Shown in pieces: positions 21,640 through 34,259 of a stretch of 64,000 bases of DNA (position 1 is its first letter; each line of letters starts with the position of its first letter). The notes under the pieces are model-generated. The model did no database searches. It saw nothing but the letters and a program-made list of their open reading frames with translations, and was not told where the DNA came from. Source of the stretch: Distichodus sexfasciatus (lineage: Eukaryota; Chordata; Actinopteri; Characiformes; Distichodontidae); assembly GCA_032718565.1 (NCBI GenBank), contig JAVGVS010000389.1, positions 61,230 through 125,229 of the forward strand. Direction: 5' to 3'. Made by a program: the position numbers and the translations under genes.

Positions 21640-24050
21640 GTATTGTGAAAAAACCATCAAGAATTTATACACCTGTCAAAATCGACAGTAGTTATATAAA
21701 TGTTGTCCTAAGAAACAACTTTTTATTTCACATGAGGCAAGACTAGTCGGCAAATAAACCTTCGCTCTTCTTGACAAAAGCATTACCGAGAAAAAAAACC
21801 ACCAGTCACCCACAAACACAATGTGTGTTAAAGTGAAAACAAATTCAAATCTGGTCAAAGTTTAATAGAAGCCAAAAGAGCTGCAACCGTCAGTCTTGCC
21901 CCACATTTTTTGATCATGATTACTAATATTTTGATTTATACAACATTAACTCCAAATGAAAGCAGATTTCAGTCGTTGGATTTGTGTGCCTAACTTTCTG
22001 TCTTTCACCTTGTCTAGCTAATTCAGACCATCACTCAGTCATTTACACCTGTGAACACCTCTGACACGGATTCATTGTCTGTTTAGTAAAACCATTGCAT
22101 GGTTTATTTATTGGTTGTGTCATTTAGTTTGTTCGTTACCTTTGAAGGTTGGTTTGTTGCTGAGTTGAGGGTTAGAAAAGTAGTGCAATTACATTAGTGT
22201 ATTACTTTCTGCTGTAACGCAGTAACGTACAGTAAGGCATTACTAATACATTTTCAGTAACATTGAACTTGCTACATATTTCAGTAATTTGCATTAATAA
22301 CACATTTTTAATTTTAGTGCTGTTTAGCTTTTATTAAAAAAGCACCAACACCAAAGACGTTTGGCACAAGAGAAAAAATTCTGCGAGTAAAAGAACTACT
22401 TGCTACAGAGTATATGGCTACACTCATTATACTACACCACATTGCCTTCCACTGGATATAGAATGCAATAAACTACATTTTAGCAGTTATTTTGGTGTAA
22501 GTAACTCTAATAAAATGCAGAAGTAGTGTAACACATTGCAATTCACAGATCATATTCATATTTTAGTACAATCCCATATTGTAATTGTAGTTTTTCTTCA
22601 TATGACTGATGTTGCCATATTTGATTACCAATATGAATTATGAATACCTCACGTAACCAAAACTGCACATTCATTTTTAATTCTAGCTTAGAGATATTTT
22701 ATATTTATACACGTATACCTACGTATACTATATGTGCCTTCTTTGTACTCTTTAGAAAAGTCATGTCCTTTTGTAGATATTACTATTTGAGATGGCAACA
22801 AACATTGTGTGTGTGCGTAATATAAATATATGCACACTTGTCATGTGGCTTATCAGTAGCAACGAAACTTTAAAACAATCTCTAAAACACTGCAGCCTTT
22901 CCAGTAAGAAAAGGCAAAATCCCCACCTACACACATTTGAAATGATCATGCTAAAATTTAGATTTTCATATTACTTTTAATATCCTGTTTCAAATATTTT
23001 TTAAGTATGCAAATAACCAGAAGTATTTCAGTTTCATGTCTAACCAAATGGAAGAACTTTGAGGTTTGTGTCCGTCTGGAATTTTGTTTGCTCTAGAGAT
23101 TGATTCTTGGACTCAGCTTTACGGTAGTGTGAGCCTGTGCTTGTGTGTGTGTGTGTATGTGCCATGTTTTTATGCGTTGTGGGGACCTTTTTTGGCAGTT
23201 TTGTCCTCTAAAATTCATTTATTCGTTTTTATTTTTAGTTTTGTGGGGCATTTGAAAGGTCCCCATGAGGAGAAATGACTTTATAGAAAATTTGTATGTT
23301 TTATTTGAGAAACTAAAAGAGGGAAAAGGTGTGCATTTGGTTACTGAGGTTACTCCTCACAAGGATAGTTGTACAAGTTTGTGTGTGTGTGTGTGTCTGT
23401 GTGTTCTTTAGCTATGGTTATTTATTAAATCCCATCCTTGTTTTGGCTCTTGCGTCTGCCGTTTCCCATCAGTACCCAACATACAGGTCGTGACACAGAT
23501 AGAGAGGTCCAACAACATACAGTCTGAAAACCAAGTGCAAGAAAGTGTTTAATAGACTGTATTAATTAACAAACGTTTGCTGTTGATTCTGCAAGAGGCA
23601 GATACTTGTAAACTATCTATTATATTTAGCCTTGTTTTTTGCTGTTTGAAATTGTGACACTAACGCTGAAATAATTGCTACATTTGTGTATTGTGTACAT
23701 TTAATTAATATGTATCATTCGTTCTTTCGTATTTCAAATAAAATTTTCCGGGTAACTTGAGTGCAATTTTAGAATAATAGAAATGATATTCTGATGTTTT
23801 CTTTTTTTCTGATGTTTTCCTTTTTTTTTAATTCGAGGACTTCTTTATACTGCTCATTAGAATGGAGTACTTTGTTTTGTCAGAACATCAAAATGTGCAA
23901 GTTTAATCTGGAAATTTGTGGGACTTTTGTCCTCACAAGTTGGCTATATTTATGAACGTATTTATGAACTTATTTGTCAATATATGTATCGCTCCAGCTT
24001 AGTTGCTTATCAAGATAAAATCTGATTTTCTTCAGTGAAGTCTCTGCTTT
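21640..24050. other. Intergenic region without recognisable genes
   Basis: AT-rich DNA between the C1q-like fragment and the creld1-like gene. It contains a dispersed repeat with GGGGACC/GGTCCCC arms at about 23130-23290 and short GT runs. Candidate poly(A) motifs for the minus-strand creld1-like gene (ATTAAA on that strand) occur at about 23825-23910. Nothing coding is supported. Confidence 0.5.
23130..23290 (+). repeat. Dispersed repeat with GGGGACC/GGTCCCC arms
   Basis: The sequence gttgtggggaccttttt and later gaaaggtccccatgagg can fold on each other. Similar copies lie at about 44070-44190 (plus) and 53195-53305 (reverse). Three copies in one window indicate a dispersed family. Confidence 0.75.
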
Positions 24051-27000
24051 CTAGCGTCCCTTGAGGAACCCAGCGAGCACCCGGTCGCTCTTGTCCGAGA
24101 GCCAGTAGGCCAGCGCCGCCGCGACAGCCCCCATGAAGACCGAGGTGAACACCATGTCGCCTTTCGCGGCCAGCGTGGCCAGGGCGCACAACACCACACC
24201 GAAAAACATCTGCTTCAACACCTCCACCTCCTCCTCCTGCAGGTCGTCCAGCAAACCTCGCTCCGAATCCGCTGGAGATGTGGAGGGGGAAAAACAAGCG
24301 AGAATCACTAAAAACAACAGGTACACCAGTGTGGCAGGGTGTAGTACTGCCCATATCATAGGGTTGCCCTAAGACCCAGGAGAAGTTTAATGCGAGATGT
24401 TCTGTCGAAATATGCTCCCCCTGGAACTGAGTCGACTAGCGGATCTGCGCAGGCGCTGTCCCATAATCTTGCGCTCTGTCCCATAATCTATACACACCTT
24501 CCTAGGTGTGGATACTTTGGTTCACGGTAAATTAAATATTAAATATTTTAATTCTTTATTTATTGCTCTTTTTGAGCTTTAAACATTTTAATATCTGCAT
24601 ATACCTGCCGACGACGTAGATGCTCAGTGTAGAAATTGATAATGTCGTTCAGCCTTTGATATCTTTACACAAACGTAGCCTGCAATAAGAGCCTTTTAAC
24701 ACCTTTGTGTTAAAATACAGTAATGTATCATCTCATTTAAACAAGCAATTAAGTGGTATTGTCACAATAAATACCCTCTTGTCAGGGAGAACGATGGATT
24801 TATTTTATTAAATTATTATATAGTGTAATATAAACCCCTAAGGTAGAATTTTTTCAACAGGAGCACGACTGTCCTGTTGATAAGTTTGGAGATTTTATCT
24901 ATAATCTATAAGAGAATAGTGCAGTGTTTTAGCCTGTTTTTTTACTGTCTAAATTGCATTCATTCATCCATTTGTCACTGGACTAAAATAAAAAAAGCGT
25001 CGTGCACTCTTTCCAATTTACTTTTTTTGCGATTTTAATCAAATTTTCTTTTGCCAGTTAGCAGGGTGTTTTTAGCAAGTTACTTTCATTTAATCCCGTC
25101 CCATAAAGTTACCATGTTGTTGTTAGAAAGTTACCCTAATTTACTCCCTTTCCGTAAAGTTAGCATGTTGTTGTTAGTAAGTTACCCTTATTTACCCCCT
25201 TCCTATAGAGGGAGCTTGCTGTTTTTAGTAAGTTACCCTCATTTACAGGCCTGTTTGTTTTTAGGCTAGCTTTATTACTTGCGTTTGCCACTCGAGTAAC
25301 TGACTGCGGGACTTTGAAGAGGAAGCAGACAAACGAGGGGATAAAAATAGTTTGACTAGTCCGGTTAGTAATGTGAGATGGAAAGTTAACTTCAACGCGA
25401 TGTCGTATTTGTTACGAGTTGGATAAGAGCAGTTTATTCACACCGCAGGCGACTTAATCACCTTGCTCGTCCTGTCTGACACGTACGTGAGCTGTTTATT
25501 CACAGTTTACTAGCTTTAAGCGGGGAAGGTAAGCACTTGAGATGATCTGTTGTGGTTAAATACTCGCAACATTAAGACTTGTAGCGGAGTAACCAATATA
25601 AGCCATACTGTAACTGAGCTACATCTCTTTGTTCCTAGCCGTGAGATGGAGCTACAGCGATCAGATCCACTACTGCAGGCGGTGGCGTTGCGTTGCGTGG
25701 GAATCCACAGCTCAAGGTACATATCTATTCATTTATTTACACATGGACTGCACTCTTTCTGCCTGGGTGTTCCGAGCTTAAATAATGGGATGGCTGTTGT
25801 GGGTAAAAGAAGGGAGTTAATATTTATTAATTCTGAATGGTATGCCATGAAAGATATGCTATGCAGTATTCAACACTAGTTTATAATTTAGAGAATGACC
25901 AGATAAAAATAGATGTCTATGCTTGGGGTTTGCTACAGAGATTTAGTGCTTCTAAGTGTATGCGCCACTTTTCCTCTTCATACTGTAATAGTTTACCTTC
26001 AAGTGATGCAGGGAATTTCATCCATTTTGAGTTTTATGTCCGTTTTCTGTTCTTTTTGTGTGAGGGTGGTTATTCGTTTTAAGGACCTGGCCAAGAGTAT
26101 ATTAACATCTATACAATTTTAGTCTCAATTTGTCATTGTGAACATAGCACAGCACTACAACCAACTGTGACCTCTACATTTACCCATCTGTGAAGGAGCA
26201 GTGGGCAGCTAACATGGAGAGCAGTGGTTGTGGACGGTACCTTGCTCGTGAGTACCTCAGTGGTAGCCTTTTCCAGTCCGAAATTCAAGCTGTCGACCTT
26301 CTGATCACGGGGTGAAAACTACCCCATTTAACCTATAACCATGGATTTGCTGTGCTTTTTGCTCTCGTATTACTCGTTGCTTAGTGCATCTTGCTGTGTT
26401 GTGAATTACCATATTTGGGTGCTGTTTCATGAACGAAATAATTAATTGAGAGATTGATTCTTTGGGTTTCTGTGTGATACGGAGGCCTTGTTGTGGGCTG
26501 CTTATTGTGGCATTGGGCAGTGTATCATTCGCCACTTTTCCCTATTTAATTTATATCTATTGTGTAAAAATAGAGAAATTGGACTAGGGCTAGAGGTACA
26601 TTATGTTACACATAAAAGGAAAATGTTAAAAAAAGAATATAACATAAAAAGGTTAAGAAATTTGCATATATTTAAGCAAATGCAGAACAGAGAATAGTGC
26701 AGTTTTTTAATCCAAAAAATTGGATTATTTCATACATGTGTCACAGAACAAAAAAAGCTTTTGCTCTTGTTAATACATTTTTGTTTTGCTGCAGTGGTGT
26801 GAATATAACACAGTAGATCAAAACAATTGTGCATGTTTTTGTAAGAATTTGCACCTTTAGTTTAGGATTTTTTTCTTACAAATGTAAGAATTTACAATTT
26901 TCTTATAATTTTGGAATTTTAATCTTGGACAATTTGAGCTTTTCCCTCACAAATGTAAACTTTTACAATGTCAGAGAAGATCCTATTTTTGTTCTTGAGA

Positions 27001-28876
27001 ACTTGTAATGTGTGATTTTTTTTTTCTGGCAAATTACAAATTTAGATAATATCCCTATTATTTCTTGTAAATTCATTTATTTAATCTTGGAAAACTTTAA
27101 TCTTGATTTATATTTATTCCCTATTGGCCCATATATGGCGTGGTAGTGTTTCCTCACCAGCTGTTTTGTCCCTCACACACACTCCGTCATTTCGTGTAAA
27201 TCCAGGTGCACACTCGCAACGAAATGATCCATCTGTATTCACACACAGCGCATTGATGTCGGAGCAGGCCAAAACCTCCTCAATGCATTCATCAATGTCT
27301 GGAAAAAGGGAAATAAACACCAGGGCTATTGAAGCAAACTCAAAAACCAAATCATATGATACCTAAAATCAGTCATGATTATTTGAATGTTTACCTCTAT
27401 TGGGATTCATGAATTATTATATTACTTTGTGGGTTTTTTTGCCCTCATTGTTCACTAGTTTTTAAAATAAGTATCAACAGAATTTTCATGGGCAAGATTA
27501 CATTGGTTAGAGTTTCTGAATGTTAGTTTTGATTAACTCAATTAACTGCTCAACCCAATTACCCAGGCCTAATCAACACATAGCTAATTACATTATCAGG
27601 CCAATAATTCACTCACTAAGTCATGTGTTCACCTAAACATTTGACGCCTGTCATCCTGTATCCCTGAGCACACTTTCTACAGCGAGCCGGGCCACTTCCC
27701 ATACAGCCAACACAGGCACGGTCACAATCTGGAAGTTAAGAGGAATATAACATTAAATGTGCAGCTATTCGATACAATATCCTGCAAACCCAAAAATTGT
27801 TAAAAATGATCTGGAGCAAAGCGTCATTGACGAGGCAGTTTACCAGTGACATTAGAGACATTGTGTCTGTGTGAATAGGGAAATTCTCAACATTTACAAC
27901 TTTGCAACTTGTGATTGCAAAAAACAGAGGATTGAGACATTTTATATTTTATTGCTCACTGTTGAAGTCATATTATACTGTAATATAATTGTTTGTTTGC
28001 AAATGCAATTCTGAATGCAATATTGAAAGATTTTTGAAAAGGTACAGAGCTCCTATTTTTCAATCATAGTATGTAAACTAGAGATGCATTTCTGCATGTT
28101 CTTTTAATGGGAGAAAACAAAAGACAGAAAAGGGATGAAGACGACGAGTGGGCCATGACGTTTACAGATATGCAAAGAGGCCCATGGGCTCTCAAATCAC
28201 GTCACATTTGGTGGCCTTGTGAATAACAGCGGTCGTGCAGTAAAGCGTCAAAATTTGAGCTCCATGTTAGTTTGACGAAGGGGATTCTGTAAAAATGTAC
28301 TGGAGTAAAACATACAGTAGTTTAATTTGAATTATGAAGTTGCCAATATTGACAACAGTTTAAGATAATCCACTAAACTAATAAATAAGTACAGAAACAA
28401 AGTATAAATACACAAGCAATAAACACCAATGGATTTCACGTGCATGTGATACTCACTTCTACATTCAAAAGATGAAAATGTGTTAAAGCAGTAAGTGTTT
28501 GCTGGGCACTTGTCCAACTCTGTGCCACACTCGTCTATGTCTGTGGAGAAAAACAAAAACATGAACTCAAACACACCATCAGTGTTAGCAATCGGCTGGT
28601 GCTTTGTTCCACCAAACACGAATTGTGTTTTTTGACACTCAATATATCGCCCAGACCTACACACCTCTGTTATTATTAAACAGCTAAAACCACACACCTA
28701 AAACCGTACTCACCCACGCACACATTGTCATGAAGGCTGAACCCAGGCAGACACTGCAGACACTGGTCTCCATCAGGTCCTCCACACGCTTTACAGTGTT
28801 CCGAGCAGTTTAGGGCGGAGGTTTGGCCATATAGAAGCACGCCACACACGGTCCAGAACATCCACAACAACCACAT
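24051..28876 (-). CDS. creld1: CRELD1-like membrane protein, short form
   Basis: Five coding exons in perfect phase: 28876-28714, 28540-28457, 27728-27633, 27298-27158 and 24271-24051, giving about 234 aa. In order: signal peptide (MWLLWMFWTVCGVLLYG), a furin-like Cys repeat (CSEHCKACGGPDGDQCLQC), a calcium-binding EGF (DIDECGTE), a second Cys repeat (CVGCMGSGPARCRKC), a second calcium-binding EGF (DIDECIEE...NTDGSFRCEC) and a C-terminal pair of membrane segments (MFFGVVLCALATLAAKGD, then FMGAVAAALAYWL) ending SDRVLAGFLKGR. The tail and repeat order match CRELD1, an ER/membrane protein linked to heart valve development. The N-terminal CxxC/WE domain and first EGF of typical CRELD1 (about 420 aa) are absent, because the signal peptide is encoded in the same exon as the first Cys repeat. 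It lies beside an IL17RC-like gene, as CRELD1 does in mammals. A lineage-specific short paralogue is likely; an unseen alternative 5' exon cannot be excluded. Confidence 0.8.
25050..25250. repeat. Minisatellite, about 50-bp unit, 3-4 copies
   Basis: Units of the type aagttaccctaatttactcc..aaagttagcatgttgttgttag recur at roughly 50-60-bp spacing. They are imperfect, with the last unit diverged. The array lies in the large intron between the last two creld1-like exons. Confidence 0.7.
25640..25713 (+). other. Possible first coding exon of an unknown plus-strand transcript
   Basis: An upstream donor (gcggggaag then gtaagc, near 25528) and an acceptor (ttcctag, ending about 25639) frame a short exon. 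It starts MELQRSDPLLQAV after seven untranslated bases and ends SS before AG and gtacat. Base composition just upstream is less AT-rich than the surroundings. I found no downstream exons on this strand and do not recognise the peptide. Confidence 0.2.
26195..26310 (-). mobile_element. Reverse copy of the SINE at 575
   Basis: On the minus strand the sequence ggctaccactgaggtactca followed by gagcaaggtaccgtcc matches the SINE body near the left edge. It lies in a creld1-like intron. Confidence 0.65.
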
Positions 28877-29169
28877 TGCCCCCTACAAGGACAGCAGCTC
28901 CAGCGCTGGTTGAGATGAATTTGTCTAAAAGCCTAGAGGGAAAGTGTTGAAGTGATGAAGTAAGGCTGGTCGATATGATCTCAGATTCTTCATGAAGATT
29001 CTGACATTCACCTGTGTTTTCTTATTGGATATTTATTTTTGGGGAAAACTGAATTTACAAATGTTGAGCAAAAGATTTTATTGCACGTCTGTTTGTGCAA
29101 GACAAGCTTATTGGGTTTCTTCAGCTCTACAGTTTGTCCTAGCGCTCCACTTTTACCACCATATCCTAT

Positions 29170-30290
29170 GTTACAGCCTTATTCCCAAATAGATTAAATT
29201 CATCTTTTACCTCAAAATTCTACACACAATACCCCATAATGATAAAGTGAAAAAAGTCTATTTGAAACTTTTGCAAATTTATTAAAAATAAAAAGCAAAC
29301 ATTTATATAAGTATTCACAGCGTTTGCCATGACCCTCAAAAATGAACTCAGGTGCATCCTGTTTCCACTGATCATCCTTCAAAAGTTTCTACAACTTGAT
29401 TGCAGTCCACCTGTGGTAAACTGAGTTGATTGGTCATGATTTGGAAAGGCACACACCTTTCTATAAAAGGTCCCATAGTTGACAGTGCATGTCATACGCA
29501 AACCGAGCCATGAAGTCCAAGGAATTGTCTGTAGACCTCCGAGACAGGATTGTGTCAAGGCACAGATCTGGGGAAGGCTGCAGAAAAATTGCTGCAGCAT
29601 TGAAGATCCCAATGAGCACAGTGGCCTCCATCATCCGTAAATGGAAGAAGTTTGGAACCACCAGGTGTCTTCCTAGAGCTGGCCACCCGTCCACTCTGAG
29701 CGATTGGGGTAGAAGGGTCTTAGTCAGGGAGGTGACCAAGAACCCGATGGTCACACTGACAGAGCTCCAGCATTGCTCTGTGGAGAGAGGAGAACCTTCC
29801 AGAAGGACAACCATTTCTGAAGCACTCCACCAATCAGGCCTGTAATGTGGAGTGGCCAGATGGAAGCCACTCCACTCCACTCGCGCTCTGGACCTCAGAC
29901 TGGGGCGACGGTTCATCTTCCAACAGGACAACGACCCTAAGCACACAGCCAAGATGACAAAGCAGTGGCTTCAGGACAACTCTGTGAATGTCCTTGAGTG
30001 GCCCAGCCAGAACCCAGATTTAAACCGGATTGAACATCTCTGGAGAGATCTGAAAATGGCTGTGCACCAACGCTCCCCATCCAACCTGATGGAGCTTGAG
30101 AGGTTCTGCAAAGAAGAATGGGGGAAACTGCCAAAAAATAGGTATACCAAGCTTGTGGCATCATACTCAAAAAGACTTGAGGCTGTAATTGCTGCCAAAG
30201 GTGTAAGGTGCTTTGACAAAGTATTGAGCAAACACTGTGAATACTGTAAATATTCGATTTTTGTGTTTTATCTTTAATAAATTTAATATT
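29170..30290 (+). mobile_element. Tc1/mariner element, internally deleted, degenerate
   Basis: The Tc1 transposase N-terminus is at 29489-29845: helix-turn-helix type (KELSVDLRDRIVSRHRSGEG, GCRKIAAALKIPMSTV), ending HQSGL and a stop. The C-terminal part is at 29852-30232 (FQQDNDPKHTAKMTKQWL, NPDLNRIEHLW). The segment that would carry the first catalytic Asp is deleted between them. Left-flank text (cagccttattcccaaat, ttatggggtattgtgtgtag type on the other strand) matches fish Tc1 ends; the right end has decayed. It is inserted in the first creld1-like intron and cannot be autonomous. Confidence 0.85.
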
Positions 30291-30818
30291 AATATTTTTA
30301 ACAAATAATTACTTACATTAACTTTAGTTTTTAAAAATAGAAACAAATAAGAAAAAACAAGACAAAAAAATTTGTGACAGGCTCTTTTTTTAGATTGATT
30401 AATTTTAATTCCTGTTAACTCTAGCCTTTCAAAATAATGAAAAGACATTTATATTAGTTATCGCTCCTTTCATTCTCTTCATTGTAAATCTTTTATTTCT
30501 TTCTGTTTGCTTGTAGATTAGAAAAAAACCTTCCGACTCAGATGTTACAGCAACACCAAGCTTTTAATATTTGCCAATGTCTCAACTTTAAAAATAGTGC
30601 ACAGGTCGTTTAAGAGAGGGCAGTAGGAGTGAAATAATACACTGATTACTTAAAGAGACATTTTTCAATTTATTAATTGATTAATTGTTGTTTTGTTATT
30701 TATCTTTCTAAACCGGGAACAAAATGTACCAGACGTGCAAAGTGGCCACCTACACTGTAAAAATATAAATGTCTATTAAATTAATTAATACACACACACA
30801 CACAATAATAATTATACA

Positions 30819-30821
<3 letters not shown>

Positions 30822-30854
<33 letters not shown>
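30822..30854. repeat. ATT microsatellite
   Basis: A run of ATT triplets. Other ATT runs occur at about 782-855, 7000-7024, 16832-16864, 36827-36875 and 37256-37280, and an AAC/AAT tract at about 52605-52677. Confidence 0.9.
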
Positions 30855-31065
30855 AAGTGGAGACAGTTTTATATTTACAGTTTAGCTGGCTGTTTTTCTC
30901 GTACTTTTCGTATTATTATTATTGTTATTACTACAAGAGTTTTGTAATTTTTACTTATTTAAATTATCAAACATTCATATTATTCCTTTATTTATATGAC
31001 TGTATATTTAAATAACTAACATATAATTGGCCAGTTCTGAAGTCTTAGTCCTGAGGACTGCTCCA

Positions 31066-31068
<3 letters not shown>

Positions 31069-31139
<71 letters not shown>
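31069..31139. repeat. Long CA microsatellite (about 70 bp)
   Basis: An uninterrupted run of CA dinucleotides, the longest simple repeat in the window. It lies just downstream of the proposed creld1-like first-exon donor. Confidence 0.95.
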
Positions 31140-31141
<2 letters not shown>

Positions 31142-31210
31142 TCAGCATAAACAACCCCCGGAAAGTTTTTACGGCCACTAAAATTCTACAATAATAACAG
31201 CTTCACTCAC

Positions 31211-31430
31211 CTCGTCGTTGCAGTTCTTTAATCAATAAAACGAACGCTGAGTAAGTCAGTAAAAGTCGCTCGTTTCACACGCAGTTTGTTTTGTTTGTCT
31301 TGTTGCGCTGAGAAAAGCTGCGAGTGGTAGATATGATTCCCTACCCGAATGAATCGGATCTTCTTAGTGAATCGTTTCCCGGAGAAGCCTTTGCCAGTAC
31401 ACACGTGCACAAACCGGAATCATTCTAATC
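31211..31430 (-). other. creld1: Probable non-coding first exon of creld1-like gene
   Basis: On the minus strand the sequence around 31211 reads aacgacgag followed by a strong gtgagt donor. The acceptor just before the start codon (ccttgtag, ending at 28883) lies only six bases upstream of the ATG, so a separate 5' UTR exon is required. This donor is the best upstream match. The 5' limit given here is a guess. Confidence 0.35.
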
Positions 31431-31439
31431 AGATCCGAA

Positions 31440-34259
31440 TCATTACATTCTGCCACTTTCTTCTTCTTTTTAGACTTTAAAATACTTCCAACTGCTGACT
31501 TTATTTCTTTATTTTCAGCTTTTCACAGTTATTAGGCTACGCCATTTCATCAGGATTTGTGTATATTGTTGCCATTGCAGTCATAGTTATTTTATTTATC
31601 GAAGCTTAAAAATTGTTTATGAGAATTCCATACTTTATGTAAGTTTAAGATATACTAGAAAATAACCTAGAATGTCATTATAACATCAGAGCCTGTTGGT
31701 CTGTAGTAATAAGACACAGTAAGCTCAAATTGCAAATAGTCACATTATATAACGTAAAAACAGCCACATATCAAATACGTTTGAGACATTGTCCTTTTTT
31801 GTTTCTGTGAAGAAACAAAAAACGTTTGCACGTCTTCACTGTTGCTGTATAAAAACCGTTCAAGCATTTGGTGCCAATATTCTGATGTTTTCACGATAAA
31901 TAATTAGTAAGCAGTTCCACACTTTCAGAGCAGGAGTAAACTAGAAACAAACATTCTGAAGTCACGCAAAACATTTCTTTCTTAAATATGAACAATGTGG
32001 AGTCCGAGTTTAATTTAACTTAAATGCTAAGAAAAGTATATTTTAGAAAAAGAGCCATAAAGAGTCATATGAGTCGATTTTTTTTCCACGAGCCGACTCA
32101 AACGGGTCTTGGCTCACTGGTAAGACAGCGGGGCGCATGCGCGTCTTTATTTATAGCTCCTGGACGCGCGTGGGTTATTATTAATTCCCGCCGTTCAGCT
32201 GTTACTACGCGACCGCTTTGCTAACTTTAAATAAACATTTGGTAAAGAAGCCGAATGACGTTACGCAGAAAATCGCGTGTACTAAAAAGGCCAAGGTTTG
32301 TAAAACATGCATTTATTTGAAAAACAACTAAACAGTAAATTATAAACAGTATAAACATTCAAATACCTGGCTTACAAACCAAATTAGCAAGCGACTTAGC
32401 AAAAGTTAGCAAGCTGACTATTTACACAAAGAAACAAACAAAAAGAAATACTTAAGTACAACGTATGGCCGGTCCCTCATTTTAAGGGCTTATTTTTCTC
32501 CTTCATCTTATACAAAATAAACTCTGAATACAGTGTTCCAAACAGAACAAGTATAACCCGTTATAACCCAGTTATGCTCTATGATGCTTAAAGTAACACC
32601 TGAGTAGAACTCATAAAGGTCTTGGCAACCTATGAGTCAAATTAAATATTTAGCCTGAGGTCCTCATTTTTAAAGTGTATTCAACACATTTACATGCATT
32701 CAAGTACAAATAGCCTGAATGCAAAGATAAGCTTCCACCTCCTGTCTTCTTTGAGTCAGATTTCAAACCATCTGTTGTTTTTTCTAAACGACATAACAGC
32801 AGAAGTACATTCAAATTACACAAATACATTCAAATTCACCCTGTACAAATACTCCACTAACACTGTGCTATAAAAATGTCCTTCACTTGAGGTGTAAATA
32901 GGAGTGTGAGATTCTATGAGCTCCTTTCTTTTCTGTTTTATTTTATTTAGAAAGCACATTTCTATAGCACAACACAGTCTGCATTCTTTCATTCACTTTA
33001 GTGTAGCACTTACTCCGACCCTTAAACTAGAACAATGTGTGTCTGTCCTCTGCTTTGGCTCTAATCTGAAAGCACTTCAGAGCAGGATGTTTCTGGCAGA
33101 ATTTACCATCTACAGCAGCTTCAAGGACTTATGCCTTAAGAGACTGGCTTCCTGAGGTGAAGAAAGGTCTCGGTACCCCAAGTTATTCTATACCAACAAC
33201 GAACGCTATCAGCACCAACCACGCTAACGCTAGCCTCACTAAGTATGCCAACGCCAGCTGCACCTACTACACTAACCCCAGCCCAACGACACCAACACAC
33301 AAATAATTCTCATTAGATATACAAACAAGTTCACTAATTGCAGTTTTCAAGAAATTGCAAAGTAAAGCCACGCAAGTATTCACATGCTTGAAGGTCATTT
33401 GACATTGTACATGAAGTACATAGATGCCTTAAAGACATTTTGTAAGCAACATCACTGCAAATACTAATCATATTTCTGATCACACATGCGAGTCTACTTC
33501 CTTCATATGTGGCGTCCGATGCAGTGCTCTAGACTTCATTTAAAACTGCTATGGAATGTATTGATGGCTTCAGGTTTATCCACGTCAAAAAAGGAAAATC
33601 GAGGTAAAGGACTTGTTTCTTCCTGCTTTACCTTTCCAATCTCAAAGCGCCCATCTGAGTGTGTGTATTTATCTTCACAATTCAATGTATTTTTACACCC
33701 CTAGTGTTTGAAGTGTATGTTGCTTTAACCAAACTGTGAGAAGAAGGAAAAGGCCTAAAACTGCAATGGATTGTGAGAAGGAAACTGTAAATACATGTAC
33801 AGCATTTAGCAGGTGTTTTTATCCAGTGCGATATACAACAGTGATTTGTAGCCCACGACTAGTTTTCTACTTGAAGAGGTGTGTCTTAAGACAACATTAG
33901 AAGACAGCAAGGGAATCTGCAGTTCTAATGGCAGAAGGAAGTTGGTTTCACCCCTGAGGAGTCAACACTGCAAAGAGTCTTGATGCATGTCTTCCTCTTC
34001 TTTTGAGTAGCGGTGGTTCAAGACGAGCAGCGCTTGATGCTCTGAGAGGACGAGAAGTGACACGTTGCTTAATCAGTGCCTATATGGGCGAGGTGGAGTT
34101 TCGCTTCTGGCTTTGAAGGCAAGTGTTAAGCTGCTATGTTAATATTAGCGGCTATTACAGATCAACGTATAGATGGAGTCTACTTCCCTCCAATCCAGAC
34201 TCTGCTGTGGAATGCCTTCAAGGCTAAATATATTCATGATCACATAAAGAAAACTGGAT
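31440..34259. other. Intergenic DNA and probable il17rc 3' UTR
   Basis: No open frame of note. On the minus strand an AATAAA (32317-32312) could end transcripts from the il17rc locus. A dispersed fish repeat (cagcatttagcaggtgtttttatc type) lies near 33800-33840 and has a reverse partner near 41200-41235. The remainder shows nothing I can name. Confidence 0.45.
32133..32142. promoter_or_regulatory. NRF1-type palindrome GCGCATGCGC
   Basis: A perfect GCGCATGCGC in a small GC-rich island (about 32090-32220) lies between the creld1-like 5' end and the il17rc 3' end. NRF1 sites often mark housekeeping promoters. Because creld1-like is transcribed away from here on the minus strand, this could be its promoter. 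The sequence gives no direct proof. Confidence 0.3.

Noticed and set aside
24272..24359. Start codon MIWAVLHP with a hydrophobic stretch just upstream of the last creld1-like exon
   Set aside because: It would make a signal-like start for a tail-only protein, but the stretch crosses a good acceptor and the upstream exons join in phase, so it is read as intron.
24133..24372. Plus-strand frame across the last creld1-like exon
   Set aside because: Antisense shadow of a well-supported exon.
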